Below, one piece after another: positions 49,721-57,282 of a stretch of DNA of 64,000 nucleotides. Each line of letters begins with the position of its first letter. Position 1 is the stretch's first letter. Location: positions 23,094 to 87,093 of the IMG/VR virus record IMGVR_UViG_3300033156_000272; one strand, 5' to 3'. The notes beneath the pieces were generated by a model, which saw only the letters and a program-made list of their open reading frames with translations, searched no databases and had not been told where the DNA came from. A program made the position numbers and the translations under genes. The stretch comes from a virus.

Positions 49721-50076
49721 CAGCTCACCTTCCTAATTAACCTCACTTTCTCGAACATTTCAACACCATCCATAATCGATGTCGATATAGACATTATATC
49801 ATCTGATATAACAGTAACGCCATATCTATTGATCACATGATACGCGTGTAGACGTGCATTATTTATCTTCCCTTTACATTCTACCTCCCATATCTCTACA
49901 GATGGATCAATTATGCAACTACCTCTTGCAATATCAATATCATTATACACTAGTAAATGATATCCTAGTCTTGCTGCTACTGGATGTGCTTTAACCCACT
50001 TATTGGGCTTATATCTCACACATAAAGTCGGGTGATCCATCACACTAGAGAAGAGCTCTCCGTTCTGGTTCACCAC
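49720..50076 (-). CDS. Unknown protein (118 aa)
   Basis: Starts MVNQNGELFSSVMDHPTLCV; a conserved-looking EIWEVECKGKINNARL strand region. Coupled to the PRTase gene by adjoining stop/start. Confidence 0.55.
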   Translation of the reverse strand: MVNQNGELFSSVMDHPTLCVRYKPNKWVKAHPVAARLGYHLLVYNDIDIARGSCIIDPSVEIWEVECKGKINNARLHAYHVINRYGVTVISDDIMSISTSIMDGVEMFEKVRLIRKVS

Positions 50077-50094
50077 TACCTTGTAGAATGTCGT

Positions 50095-50442
50095 TCATAT
50101 CACCTCGAACACTCCTTCAGGGTGTTGATTCGCCCATTTCAGTAGTAAATTGAGTGCATATCCAGCATTTCCAGGAGTAGGTGACCAATAGTCACCAGAT
50201 CTGGCTACTCCGAATTCTGCAATAGCTTTTTCTAGAGCAGCAATGCAATGTTTTGCCTTCTTGCCATCTAGCCACAGCAATCCGTCATCGTGGAGAAACC
50301 GCATGTAAAACCACGAGTAGTTGTATGTTATATTAAGGCTTGCTTCTATGGTACCGCCTACAACATAATTACCGCCTTCGCTGTGCTTCTCGACCTGTAG
50401 TGTGTTGCCATCCAAGTCAATAAGTCGTACATCAAAGCTCAT
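50095..50442 (-). CDS. Conserved phage protein (115 aa)
   Basis: EGGNYVVGGTIEASLNITYN with YSWFYMRF and SGDYWSPTPGNAGYALNLLL matches a small protein common in bacterial phages and plasmids; function unknown. Confidence 0.72.
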   Translation of the reverse strand: MSFDVRLIDLDGNTLQVEKHSEGGNYVVGGTIEASLNITYNYSWFYMRFLHDDGLLWLDGKKAKHCIAALEKAIAEFGVARSGDYWSPTPGNAGYALNLLLKWANQHPEGVFEVI

Positions 50443-50446
50443 TGTT

Positions 50447-50662
50447 TCACCTCCGTATAAATATCACGCGCAATCGCTCGTTGTAGTTATTGGGGTTCTG
50501 CATGATCTTTTTGTGTATCTGACTCCTTATTCGCCGCACGACATTTCTCGCATCTCGAGTACTCGTTTCGAGGTGCTCGCCGAGCTCAACATATGTGTAC
50601 CCGAGCTCAGGGTCGGCTTTCAACAGTTCCAATATTTTCGTTTCTTTGTCTTCTATTTTCAT
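50447..50662 (-). CDS. Winged-helix protein (71 aa)
   Basis: ATG 50662 follows AGGAGG. ILELLKADPELGYTYVELGE with ARNVVRRIRSQI reads as helix-turn-helix plus wing. Confidence 0.63.
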   Translation of the reverse strand: MKIEDKETKILELLKADPELGYTYVELGEHLETSTRDARNVVRRIRSQIHKKIMQNPNNYNERLRVIFIRR

Positions 50663-50846
50663 CAAGATTTCCTCCTAGGCTTATTACCTGCTTCCGAAGA
50701 GCGAGGATTTCTGTCAATTTGAATTTGTTATCATGTGCTAGCATTTCTATATCGTGACAACTCATACACTGGTGAAGATTTGCTTCCACTCGACAAGGGA
50801 GTATTATCCATCTTCCACAGTCTATACACTTAGTTAGAAGTGTCAT
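50607..50846 (-). CDS. Zinc-ribbon plus helix protein (79 aa)
   Basis: ATG 50846 follows GGAGGAGAAAG. MTLLTKCIDCGRWIILPCRV and CMSCHD give two knuckles, followed by a basic helix. It overlaps the next gene by 56 bases. Confidence 0.56.
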   Translation of the reverse strand: MTLLTKCIDCGRWIILPCRVEANLHQCMSCHDIEMLAHDNKFKLTEILALRKQVISLGGNLDENRRQRNENIGTVESRP

Positions 50847-51099
50847 CTTTCTCCTCCAGCTCTCCCACTTTGTCGTCGAAGATATACATTCCATGAATAG
50901 GGCATCCTTTCACCCACGGTCCTGTATGCGTAATACGTATTTCTTTACCAAGTAGAGTACGTACCTTGTCATGATCTCCTGCTGATCTGTGGTGATTGGT
51001 CAGCTTTCTTCCACATCTTTTGCCATCAGTGTTGATCGTTCGCTGACAATATTCTTCTTGCATCTTAAGCGCATCTTTCATCTTTCTTCGTCGTGCCAT
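50830..51099 (-). CDS. HNH-like or zinc protein (89 aa)
   Basis: ATG 51099 follows AGGAGGAA. Basic start, then CGRKLTNHHRSAGDHDKV and CPIHGMY. The His-rich centre is reminiscent of HNH nucleases but is too short to call. Confidence 0.55.
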   Translation of the reverse strand: MARRRKMKDALKMQEEYCQRTINTDGKRCGRKLTNHHRSAGDHDKVRTLLGKEIRITHTGPWVKGCPIHGMYIFDDKVGELEEKDDTSN

Positions 51100-51192
51100 T
51101 ATATTTCCTCCTGTTGAATGTTGAATGTAACCCATAGATGTATGGTGTGCACATATGGTAGTATGATCTTTGCTATCATAATTTCATTATCT

Positions 51193-51240
51193 CCATATAG
51201 TAATAGATTTAATAGTATATATAGTTTTTGGTTTTACACT
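51193..51240 (-). promoter_or_regulatory. Repeated promoter block, copy 2
   Basis: Minus strand AGTGTAAAACCAAAAACTAT then ATATACTATTAAAT, matching copies at 46.6 and 62.5 kb. Drives the 51099 gene leftward. Confidence 0.68.
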
Positions 51241-51266
51241 AGTCGCCCATCCCTAAGGGAAATGTA

Positions 51267-51497
51267 CTATTTGTCATGTGTAAGTTGGTACTTGAGTCGT
51301 TCAATCATAGTTTCACACTCTCCTCTGAGTTGTCTGATATCATCAACAACATTCTCTATGTCTTCTTCATCTCCCTCTAGGGATAATTTCCCTTTATGTA
51401 CCCATTCAGTATCTACCATATTGGTGACACATATATCCTCAATAGCGTGTTCCATTTCAAAGCTCTGGTCGTTGGTGTCTATTTCTATTCGCATCAT
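51267..51497 (-). CDS. Acidic protein (76 aa)
   Basis: ATG 51497 follows AAGGAGATGAA. Starts MMRIEIDTNDQSFEMEHAIE; helical acidic tail. Unknown. Confidence 0.54.
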   Translation of the reverse strand: MMRIEIDTNDQSFEMEHAIEDICVTNMVDTEWVHKGKLSLEGDEEDIENVVDDIRQLRGECETMIERLKYQLTHDK

Positions 51498-51688
51498 TTC
51501 ATCTCCTTTATTCTGCTTATCAGAGGGACACGAATATCTGTATAACATCCTCCTGTTAAGATTGTTATCTTCCCTGTCTGTACAGCAAGCAAGTTGCCAC
51601 TAGTGCGTTCTCCATCTCCCCAGAATACTACTACGTTTCTGTTTATCAGGTGGAGCATCTGTTGCGCCGTTACATTATTATGAACCAT
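51494..51688 (-). CDS. Small Sm/SH3-like protein (64 aa)
   Basis: VVVFWGDGERTSGNLLAVQT and YTDIRVPLISRI suggest a small beta-barrel. Overlaps its neighbours by four to eleven bases. Confidence 0.54.
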   Translation of the reverse strand: MVHNNVTAQQMLHLINRNVVVFWGDGERTSGNLLAVQTGKITILTGGCYTDIRVPLISRIKEMK

Positions 51689-51956
51689 TACTATTCCCCT
51701 CCTCTAGTAGTAAGAGAGCCTCATCAAAGGCGTTTAACTTCTCTTCTTTGGCGATGATGTTCAACTTTCCCACTTCTACTATCTCATTCCATACTTCTTT
51801 AGGGATCGCAACTGTAATACTATTTCGGGAGGCTGTAAAGTTTGCCTTCCTGATCTCTAAGTATACATTCTCTCCGTCGAAACACTCCTCATAGAAGTGA
51901 TAGGGATGTTTTTCCTCTGGACTTCTGTGCTTAATTGAACATTTGGTGCTCATCAT
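51678..51956 (-). CDS. Unknown protein (92 aa)
   Basis: NSITVAIPKEVWNEIVEVGK could be a ribbon-helix-helix-like unit. Starts MMSTKCSIKHRSPEEKHPYH. Confidence 0.54.
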   Translation of the reverse strand: MMSTKCSIKHRSPEEKHPYHFYEECFDGENVYLEIRKANFTASRNSITVAIPKEVWNEIVEVGKLNIIAKEEKLNAFDEALLLLEEGNSNGS

Positions 51957-51965
51957 ATCACTCCT

Positions 51966-52157
51966 TTATTCTACCTTCTTCCAATACTTGTGTGTGCCTT
52001 CCCCTTCTGTCAATATGCTAAGAGTGTATTCACCAGAGATGGCATTCATTCCTACAGCATCAATATGCACGCTAAAACCCATACTCCTAAGTACTGTCTC
52101 TAGGGTGCTTTGGTCATCTTCACAACATTTCAGTCGTATGTACTTGTCCATATTCAT
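51966..52157 (-). CDS. Unknown protein (63 aa)
   Basis: ATG 52157 follows CGGAGGAATC. Starts MNMDKYIRLKCCEDDQSTLE; small alpha/beta fold. Confidence 0.54.
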   Translation of the reverse strand: MNMDKYIRLKCCEDDQSTLETVLRSMGFSVHIDAVGMNAISGEYTLSILTEGEGTHKYWKKVE

Positions 52158-52235
52158 TTCGGATTCCTCCGTTAGCGAGAATGTAGTACAGTACCCCGGG
52201 AAACATGAAAACCAGGACACTCCTCTGTACTATCA

Positions 52236-52283
52236 TTCTTTTCGCCTAAAGGCGAAATTAGGGTGACGCCTGCGCGTTCCGCG
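52236..52283 (-). repeat. Two-hairpin intergenic element, copy 2
   Basis: TTTCGCC-TAAA-GGCGAAA (52237-52254), then GGTGACGCC and CGCGTTCCGCG. It is the inverted counterpart of 17,078-17,131 and lies just after the stop of the 52290-52592 gene. Confidence 0.6.
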
Positions 52284-52289
52284 ACTTAC

Positions 52290-52592
52290 CTAATATCTTG
52301 GGTCTTTGTGCCATGATCCTCCTGGGATGCAAAACGCGGCCGGTATTTTGCTACTTGCATCGAACACATTTACTGGGCCCCATATGTGAGGTTCTGCGCC
52401 GAGTATCTCCACAATTGCCGCCCTTGCCTCTCTTTCGTTGTATGCAATTGCAATTGCTAGACCGTCGCCGGAGTTCGGGCAGAATTCCTCCCACACAAAT
52501 ACTTTGAGCTTCTTTTCACAGGTATCGCCCTTTGAGCTATGAGCTAGCGGGCAAGTGTTTGGTTTGTCGTAGATTTGCTTTAATCCGTTCAT
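52290..52592 (-). CDS. Unknown protein (100 aa)
   Basis: GLAIAIAYNEREARAAIVEI with VFDASSKIPAAFCIPGGSWH; an alpha/beta domain with several Cys. Similar small proteins occur in phages. Confidence 0.58.
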   Translation of the reverse strand: MNGLKQIYDKPNTCPLAHSSKGDTCEKKLKVFVWEEFCPNSGDGLAIAIAYNEREARAAIVEILGAEPHIWGPVNVFDASSKIPAAFCIPGGSWHKDPRY

Positions 52593-52618
52593 GTTTATCA
52601 GTCCTGTTTTTGTGTTTT

Positions 52619-52645
52619 GGTGGAGGAAGACAGAGTTGAACTGTC
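52619..52645 (-). ncRNA. tRNA 3'-half-like element with CCA
   Basis: GACAG-TTCAACT-CTGTC is a canonical T arm, followed by TTCCTCC and ACCA. No matching 5' half (GGAGGAA) is found upstream, so it looks like a tRNA fragment. Confidence 0.35.
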
Positions 52646-52706
52646 ATTCCTGCAAATATGTTGGGAAGGGGGTTGAAATGCCCAGGCACTAAGCCTTGCT
52701 CACCGG

Positions 52707-52874
52707 TCATCGCTGAAACCATTCAGCTGTTATTTTATACCAGTTGCTCGTGGGTATATCTTTGAAGTGGATTTCTCCGGTTCCTTCTTCAAAGTAGACA
52801 TGCGATGGTGTTAGATCTTGGTGCTCGAGCAGTCTTACCACGGCACTGAGAAGGTTTTCCACATTTGTTGTCAT
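52707..52874 (-). CDS. 55-residue protein
   Basis: Starts MTTNVENLLSAVVRLLEHQD; helix then strands (YFEEGTGEIHFKDIPTSNWY). Confidence 0.5.
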   Translation of the reverse strand: MTTNVENLLSAVVRLLEHQDLTPSHVYFEEGTGEIHFKDIPTSNWYKITAEWFQR

Positions 52875-52881
52875 TCATTCA

Positions 52882-53058
52882 CTACTCCCATATCATTGTT
52901 GTATTTCTTTTCGGGCAGCCTGGCAGGAACTTGTATGCATTGTGTATCCTATTGTCGGGCTCTCTGATTATTCTGCACGTTACTCCAGTATATGCTGTGT
53001 TGTGCTGATATGAGATGAACGGGCAGTCTATGCATCCTTTTACTGTAGTAGTTTCCAT
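52882..53058 (-). CDS. 58-residue Cys protein
   Basis: GCIDCPFISYQHNTAYTGVT and PGCPKRNT give four cysteines in the pattern of a small iron-sulfur or zinc protein. Confidence 0.53.
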   Translation of the reverse strand: METTTVKGCIDCPFISYQHNTAYTGVTCRIIREPDNRIHNAYKFLPGCPKRNTTMIWE

Positions 53059-53062
53059 GTGT

Positions 53063-53494
53063 TTATTCTCCTTCCATGTATGCTTCGAACATCCGATCTA
53101 CTTTGCCGCTGAATGATCCGTTGTCGCTGTACAGAGAGTCCACGCTAACTCCACCAGAATCAATCTCTTCACTTATGATGTCCAGTATTGTATCGATCTC
53201 TTGTGCAGGGAAGTCGTCTGTGAAATAGTCGCATGCGTAGTCCCAGTCGCGACCGATCATCCAGCCTTCAAATAGTTCGTCTATCTTCTGTTTGACTCCT
53301 GCATAGTTTTCATAGATGTCCTCGTACCAGTCGATCTCTTCTTCTTGTAGCAATATCATGAGTGCTTCTTTAATGCTTCCACTGTCGTCCTCCCAGAATT
53401 TATCCCATGCTTCGTCTTCTGGTCGGTTTCCCGGTATGTCGCACTCTCTGCATCCTGGTGGGAGATTCCCTCTACTCGGTGGTAGATCGCTCAT
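53063..53494 (-). CDS. Acidic protein (143 aa)
   Basis: N-terminal GCRECDIPGNRP, then a very acidic helical body (EEEIDWYEDIYENYAGVKQK). Charge could mimic DNA, but nothing specific is seen. Confidence 0.55.
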   Translation of the reverse strand: MSDLPPSRGNLPPGCRECDIPGNRPEDEAWDKFWEDDSGSIKEALMILLQEEEIDWYEDIYENYAGVKQKIDELFEGWMIGRDWDYACDYFTDDFPAQEIDTILDIISEEIDSGGVSVDSLYSDNGSFSGKVDRMFEAYMEGE

Positions 53495-53645
53495 GATGGT
53501 ACCCTCCTGCAGAGACTAGGTATGCAATGCCACTACATACACAGCCCAATATTGGATCTCCTCTGAGTGCGGTGATGATACCAGCACCCACCATCATGAA
53601 TACTATTGCTGTGTCCATCAGTATAAGTGTTTTGACCCTGTTCAT
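53472..53645 (-). CDS. 57-residue membrane protein
   Basis: Starts MNRVKTLILMDTAIVFMMVG; two hydrophobic spans separated by ALRGDPIL. Overlaps the next gene by 23 bases. Confidence 0.5.
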   Translation of the reverse strand: MNRVKTLILMDTAIVFMMVGAGIITALRGDPILGCVCSGIAYLVSAGGYHHERSTTE

Positions 53646-53854
53646 TGTTCCATCTCCGTTGTTTCTCTGTCAGGGGCGTTTTTTGGCACCTTTCTGAGTG
53701 CGCGGTTTTGCTTGTTTATGTGATGAGGGTGTCGGTGCTTCTTGCTGTGCTTTGCGTCTGTTACTCCCATGTTCACGAACGTTCGCCTGGCGTATTTGTC
53801 TATCGGCCTTCCTTCGTCGAATCTATCCTTTATTCTCTTCGGTAGTCTGTTCAT
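53642..53854 (-). CDS. Basic protein (70 aa)
   Basis: Starts MNRLPKRIKDRFDEGRPIDK; rich in Lys, Arg and His (AKHSKKHRHPHHINKQNRAL). Probably nucleic-acid binding. Confidence 0.53.
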   Translation of the reverse strand: MNRLPKRIKDRFDEGRPIDKYARRTFVNMGVTDAKHSKKHRHPHHINKQNRALRKVPKNAPDRETTEMEQ

Positions 53855-54287
53855 TAGATTTCACCTGTCCTGTCTTGTCGAGTACAACGATGTATGGCAT
53901 TCCTCCTGGGAAGATGTTCCACATCTCTCGTGGCATAAGGAACTTGCATAGACCGAGCCCGATTCCCATTATGAAGAGTCCTTCCATCATATATTGCATT
54001 CCTGTCCACTGTGTTCCGTCTTTCCTGTTACAGGCATTTAAGAAGGACCATCCTCCGCCACCCGACTCCGTGAATTCAGTCGGTAGTTGCATGAGCATAC
54101 TTCTTATTTCTTCTCTATGAGATTCGAGTCGTTCTCTGTTGAAGCTAAAGCTTGCCATTATTCCCTGAACATGGTTGCAGGCGTCTGATTTTATCATTTC
54201 TTCGTCAGTCATTCCTTCGTTTTCGTCTTTGTCGAACAAACAGTCCGTTATTATGCTATTCACGTTGTTGCTTGTCAATTCCATCAT
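53823..54287 (-). CDS. Unknown protein with hydrophobic C-terminal half (154 aa)
   Basis: ATG 54287 follows GGGAGGAATGC. MQYMMEGLFIMGIGLGLCKF is a possible membrane segment. The N-terminal half is acidic helical. Confidence 0.56.
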   Translation of the reverse strand: MMELTSNNVNSIITDCLFDKDENEGMTDEEMIKSDACNHVQGIMASFSFNRERLESHREEIRSMLMQLPTEFTESGGGGWSFLNACNRKDGTQWTGMQYMMEGLFIMGIGLGLCKFLMPREMWNIFPGGMPYIVVLDKTGQVKSNEQTTEENKG

Positions 54288-54751
54288 GCATTCCTCCCTT
54301 GTCTTGTCATGTCCCAGTGGTCGCATCCGGGCCAGCTGTCTTCGTTCCAGAACGACTCACACCATCGAATTGCTTGTAGTCTGGTCATGTTTTCGCGTGC
54401 TTCAATGTATGTTACGAATGCTTCGAATGCATCTAGGGTGTCGATGTCGCCGTCGAATTCGTCCTCGAAGTCGTTGAATAGGTTGTCTATGCATTCGTCG
54501 ATGTGCGGCTCGTTGTACATACTTTCCTGGTCTCTTACGTGGTATTGTGCGCCAAGTCTTTCGGAGTATGTTTCTGTGCTATCGTCATCTGGTGTGTAGC
54601 AGTAGGATAATCCTCCTTTCAGTCTGATCGATATCACTCCTTGGCTGTCTATGTGGAAGTGGGTTATTGGCGGTCGTTTCTTATTTATTGCCTTTTCTCT
54701 ATCTGTTCTTTCTCTATCTGTTCTTTCTCTATCTGTTCTTTCTGTTTTCAT
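54284..54751 (-). CDS. Acidic protein with RTDRE repeats (155 aa)
   Basis: The N-terminus is a short RTDRE repeat encoded by 15-bp DNA repeats. Then a strand region (FHIDSQGVISIRLKGGLSYC) and an acidic helical part (NLFNDFEDEFDGDIDTLDAF). Unknown. Confidence 0.57.
   Translation of the reverse strand: MKTERTDRERTDRERTDREKAINKKRPPITHFHIDSQGVISIRLKGGLSYCYTPDDDSTETYSERLGAQYHVRDQESMYNEPHIDECIDNLFNDFEDEFDGDIDTLDAFEAFVTYIEARENMTRLQAIRWCESFWNEDSWPGCDHWDMTRQGRNA
54694..54743 (-). repeat. Tandem 15-bp repeats
   Basis: Three copies of TCTATCTGTTCTTTC (+ strand) encode the RTDRE units at the start of the 54284-54751 protein. Confidence 0.88.
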
Positions 54752-55269
54752 GTCCGTCTCCTCCCTTTGTATTTTTGGGGCTTGTTGCTTTCTTTCGGTG
54801 GTATTGATGTTATGTTTCTGATTGCCACCTTTCCTTGTTTCATTAATAATTCTTCCTGTATGCGCTTGTTCACGCCGGTCTGCTTCGGTATGCTCTTGTA
54901 GTTGAGTACTGTTTCGTCTTTTATTGACAGTTTCTTCCTGAGCTTCTTGAACCAGAATTCGTTTTCAAATGTTATCGATACGAGCAGTATATCCATATAC
55001 TGCATTGCCATGTTGTGCAATTTTATGGGGGACATTGTTGTTGTCTCTGGGTGTGATTTCACGCGGTTGTATGCATGCGATAGTGTGTCATATGCCGATG
55101 ATAGATCGGCTATAGTGTCCTTCCCTCCCATCCTAGGATCATCGCGGATATGTTTCAGCGTTGCTATGTATGCATCGTCGTACGACATTCGCATTGATAG
55201 ACTTACTATGCAAGCCGCTTTTTGTGTTCTCCCGATGTGTCTCCTGTAATGCTTGTGACAGTAGCTCAT
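54748..55269 (-). CDS. Unknown helical protein (173 aa)
   Basis: ATG 55269 follows GGAGGTACAC. Starts MSYCHKHYRRHIGRTQKAAC; long helical stretches and a basic C-terminus. Unknown. Confidence 0.57.
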   Translation of the reverse strand: MSYCHKHYRRHIGRTQKAACIVSLSMRMSYDDAYIATLKHIRDDPRMGGKDTIADLSSAYDTLSHAYNRVKSHPETTTMSPIKLHNMAMQYMDILLVSITFENEFWFKKLRKKLSIKDETVLNYKSIPKQTGVNKRIQEELLMKQGKVAIRNITSIPPKESNKPQKYKGRRRT

Positions 55270-55775
55270 AGGTGTACCTCCTTCAGTAGTGTTACTTGTT
55301 TGTACATTGATGTGCCGGATGGCCACTGTCCCATGTGTTGTGCGTCCAGCCCGTCCTCTGAAACCCAGCGCCAATCGAGCATTTGAGGGAGTGTTACTTT
55401 GTCCTTGCATGCGACCAAGAACAATGTGTCGTGGAACGCTGTATAGTTACCTGCCCATTTGCGTATGTCCCCCTTCGTGTCGAACACACATATGTGATAT
55501 CCTGCTTTTGCATATTGTCGCTTTGCGCGAGTGGGCTTACCTTTTGCGTATATTACTCCGGGGAGGTGTCTCTGTCTTCCTAGGTACTCACAGAACGCAA
55601 CGTTTGACACGAGAATCTTGCGTCCTTTGTATTTATACTCCTTCACTATCTTGTAGGCGAGTATTTCGTCATCTTCTATTTCGATAGTGTCGTTGGTGAG
55701 GGGAATCCTTACTACTTTCACAATGCCACTCTCCTCTTCCTGGTGCAGTCGGCGCGTGCTGTTGAACTTTCCCAC
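55266..55775 (-). CDS. Unknown protein (169 aa)
   Basis: Starts MGKFNSTRRLHQEEESGIVK; the centre LPGVIYAKGKPTRAKRQYAK is basic, the end beta-rich. It overlaps queD by 58 bases. Confidence 0.55.
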   Translation of the reverse strand: MGKFNSTRRLHQEEESGIVKVVRIPLTNDTIEIEDDEILAYKIVKEYKYKGRKILVSNVAFCEYLGRQRHLPGVIYAKGKPTRAKRQYAKAGYHICVFDTKGDIRKWAGNYTAFHDTLFLVACKDKVTLPQMLDWRWVSEDGLDAQHMGQWPSGTSMYKQVTLLKEVHL

Positions 55776-56182
55776 ACAGATACAGAAACTGTAACTACTT
55801 GGTCAAACTTGTCTAGTATGCTTTCTGCTATATACTCTGCCAGGTGTTCTGCGGTGATCGTCTCTATGGGTAAATCCTCGACCATCTTTCCCGGAACGAT
55901 TATCTCTCCCCAAGGGTGGTTGATTATTGCAACGCGGTGCTCTTCATATTTTTTATTATTGTTCCACGTTATCAGATCCATCGGTACTAGGAGTTTGTGG
56001 TCCAGCTGGTCTACTATTTCTTTGATGCTTGTGAAGTCGACCAACATCCCGTCGGGTTGCACCTTCCCTGTGAGCTCTAGCTCCACTTTCCATGTGTGGC
56101 CGTGTATATTTCTGCAAGGGGTATTTGTTGTGTGGACAAAGTGTGCTGCATCGAACTTAAGCGTCTTGTGTATCGTCGTCAT
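55718..56182 (-). CDS. queD: 6-carboxy-tetrahydropterin synthase QueD
   Basis: FDAAHFVHTTNTPCRNIHGH followed by TW gives zinc ligands His14, His28, His30 and catalytic Cys23. MLVDFTSIKEIVDQLDHKLL, ETITAEHLAEYIAESI and VSVWES complete the family. QueD turns dihydroneopterin triphosphate into CPH4 for QueE. ATG 56182 fits the GGAGGAGAAGATC SD better than ATG 56197. It is 21 kb from queE, within a run of unknown genes. Confidence 0.93.
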   Translation of the reverse strand: MTTIHKTLKFDAAHFVHTTNTPCRNIHGHTWKVELELTGKVQPDGMLVDFTSIKEIVDQLDHKLLVPMDLITWNNNKKYEEHRVAIINHPWGEIIVPGKMVEDLPIETITAEHLAEYIAESILDKFDQVVTVSVSVWESSTARADCTRKRRVAL

Positions 56183-56516
56183 GATCTTCTCCTCCATCGA
56201 TCATCTGGCACGTTTGTATTATCTGTCCGACGAGGCGCATCGTTTCCCTGCATCCGGCCTGTACGATATTGTTGGGTATGTCTTCATCTATATCTTCATC
56301 GGACAGAATGTGTTTTGATAGTGACAATAGGGATGAATATTCCATCGCAACTTCGGGGTGTATCCTCAATCTCACTATAACCATCTCGTCGTTGTCATCT
56401 GCTACTTCTAGCTTCTTGAATTCTGCCGTTACGCTCTCATAGGCAGGATTTTTCTTCGCTGCTTCTACGTCAATCAACGCAAGGGGCAGCAGTTTTTCTA
56501 GTTGTTTGTCATTCAT
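56157..56516 (-). CDS. Small acidic protein, member of a local paralog family
   Basis: Starts MNDKQLEKLLPLALIDVEAA; MVIVRLRIHPEVAMEYSSLL is the central strand-helix and IVQAGCRETMRLVGQIIQTC the later helix. The last part matches ILSSCIQAGCNRVAKEI of the 59264 gene. Unknown. Confidence 0.56.
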   Translation of the reverse strand: MNDKQLEKLLPLALIDVEAAKKNPAYESVTAEFKKLEVADDNDEMVIVRLRIHPEVAMEYSSLLSLSKHILSDEDIDEDIPNNIVQAGCRETMRLVGQIIQTCQMIDGGEDHDDDTQDA

Positions 56517-56519
56517 GTT

Positions 56520-56882
56520 TCATTCCTCCATGGTCTTCTTTGCCAGCTCGATGAGTGAAACTGGGACCGGGATGCTAGAGTTTCCATTCAAGACTTTGAA
56601 TGTTTCAATTATATACTGCATCCCGAGTGATATTGCTATGGATTTTATTTCGAGTGCCAGATCCTCGTCGTCTGTTGCTTGTTTGAGGAGTTCCTCTACG
56701 AATGCAACTGTTACTGCTGTGTCTGCGTTCACTGTTAGTGGGGTCACTATCTTTTTGTCCTCGGTTAGTGTGTATTTTTCGATTCTCTGGCGGATCTCAT
56801 TCTGGTGGTCGATGGGTATTTCTTCTTCCCAGCCTGATTTTAGTCCATGCTCCATCACAAGCCTTGCTTCTTCTTCATTCAT
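56520..56882 (-). CDS. Small acidic protein, paralog family
   Basis: Starts MNEEEARLVMEHGLKSGWEE. A central LTVNADTAVTVAFVEELLKQ aligns with FTIAIDKQSAAAFIELVEAV at 58595-58915. Ends with a helix. Confidence 0.57.
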   Translation of the reverse strand: MNEEEARLVMEHGLKSGWEEEIPIDHQNEIRQRIEKYTLTEDKKIVTPLTVNADTAVTVAFVEELLKQATDDEDLALEIKSIAISLGMQYIIETFKVLNGNSSIPVPVSLIELAKKTMEE

Positions 56883-56894
56883 GTTGTCATCTCC

Positions 56895-57098
56895 TTATAT
56901 CTTGCTGTGTCCGTGTGGGTGTTTGTTGTCCGTTCCGTGCCTGTGCTTGTGCTTTTTGCAGTAGTAGAAACCTGCGCTACATCTCCATCGGGCAGTCTTC
57001 TTGCAATTGGGCACATCACACTTTGGCCTTTGCTCCGGTATGTTGGGTTCGTATGTTAGTGTCGTACCGTACTGGCCTTTCTCCATTATATGTACCAT
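56895..57098 (-). CDS. Zinc finger protein (67 aa)
   Basis: CDVPNCKKTARWRCSAGFYY then CKKHKHRHG: a B-box/ZnF-like Cys4-His pattern with basic tail. AAGGAGAA upstream. Confidence 0.6.
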   Translation of the reverse strand: MVHIMEKGQYGTTLTYEPNIPEQRPKCDVPNCKKTARWRCSAGFYYCKKHKHRHGTDNKHPHGHSKI

Positions 57099-57129
57099 TT
57101 TTCGTTCTCCTTAATGCTGTTTAAGGGGG

Positions 57130-57234
57130 TTATTTCTTCCTGCTGTGTACTGCCCACAGTGATATGATTTCTTGATTTCTTATCGTAGTTTCTTGCGAAG
57201 AATCAGGGGTTTCAACCCAGTACTCTTCATGCAT
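57130..57234 (-). CDS. 34-residue possible protein
   Basis: Starts MHEEYWVETPDSSQETTIRN and ends AVHSRKK. SD is weak. A T-arm-like GGGTTGAAACCC lies within but has no tRNA around it. Confidence 0.38.
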   Translation of the reverse strand: MHEEYWVETPDSSQETTIRNQEIISLWAVHSRKK

Positions 57235-57282
57235 TGGGGCCTTTTGTATACCGCTCCTCCTGCGCGGTGAGGTGAAACATGG

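Noticed and set aside
57190-57215. tRNA T arm near 57.2 kb
   Set aside because: GGGTTGAAACCC lacks a matching acceptor and other arms and falls inside a plausible 34-codon ORF.
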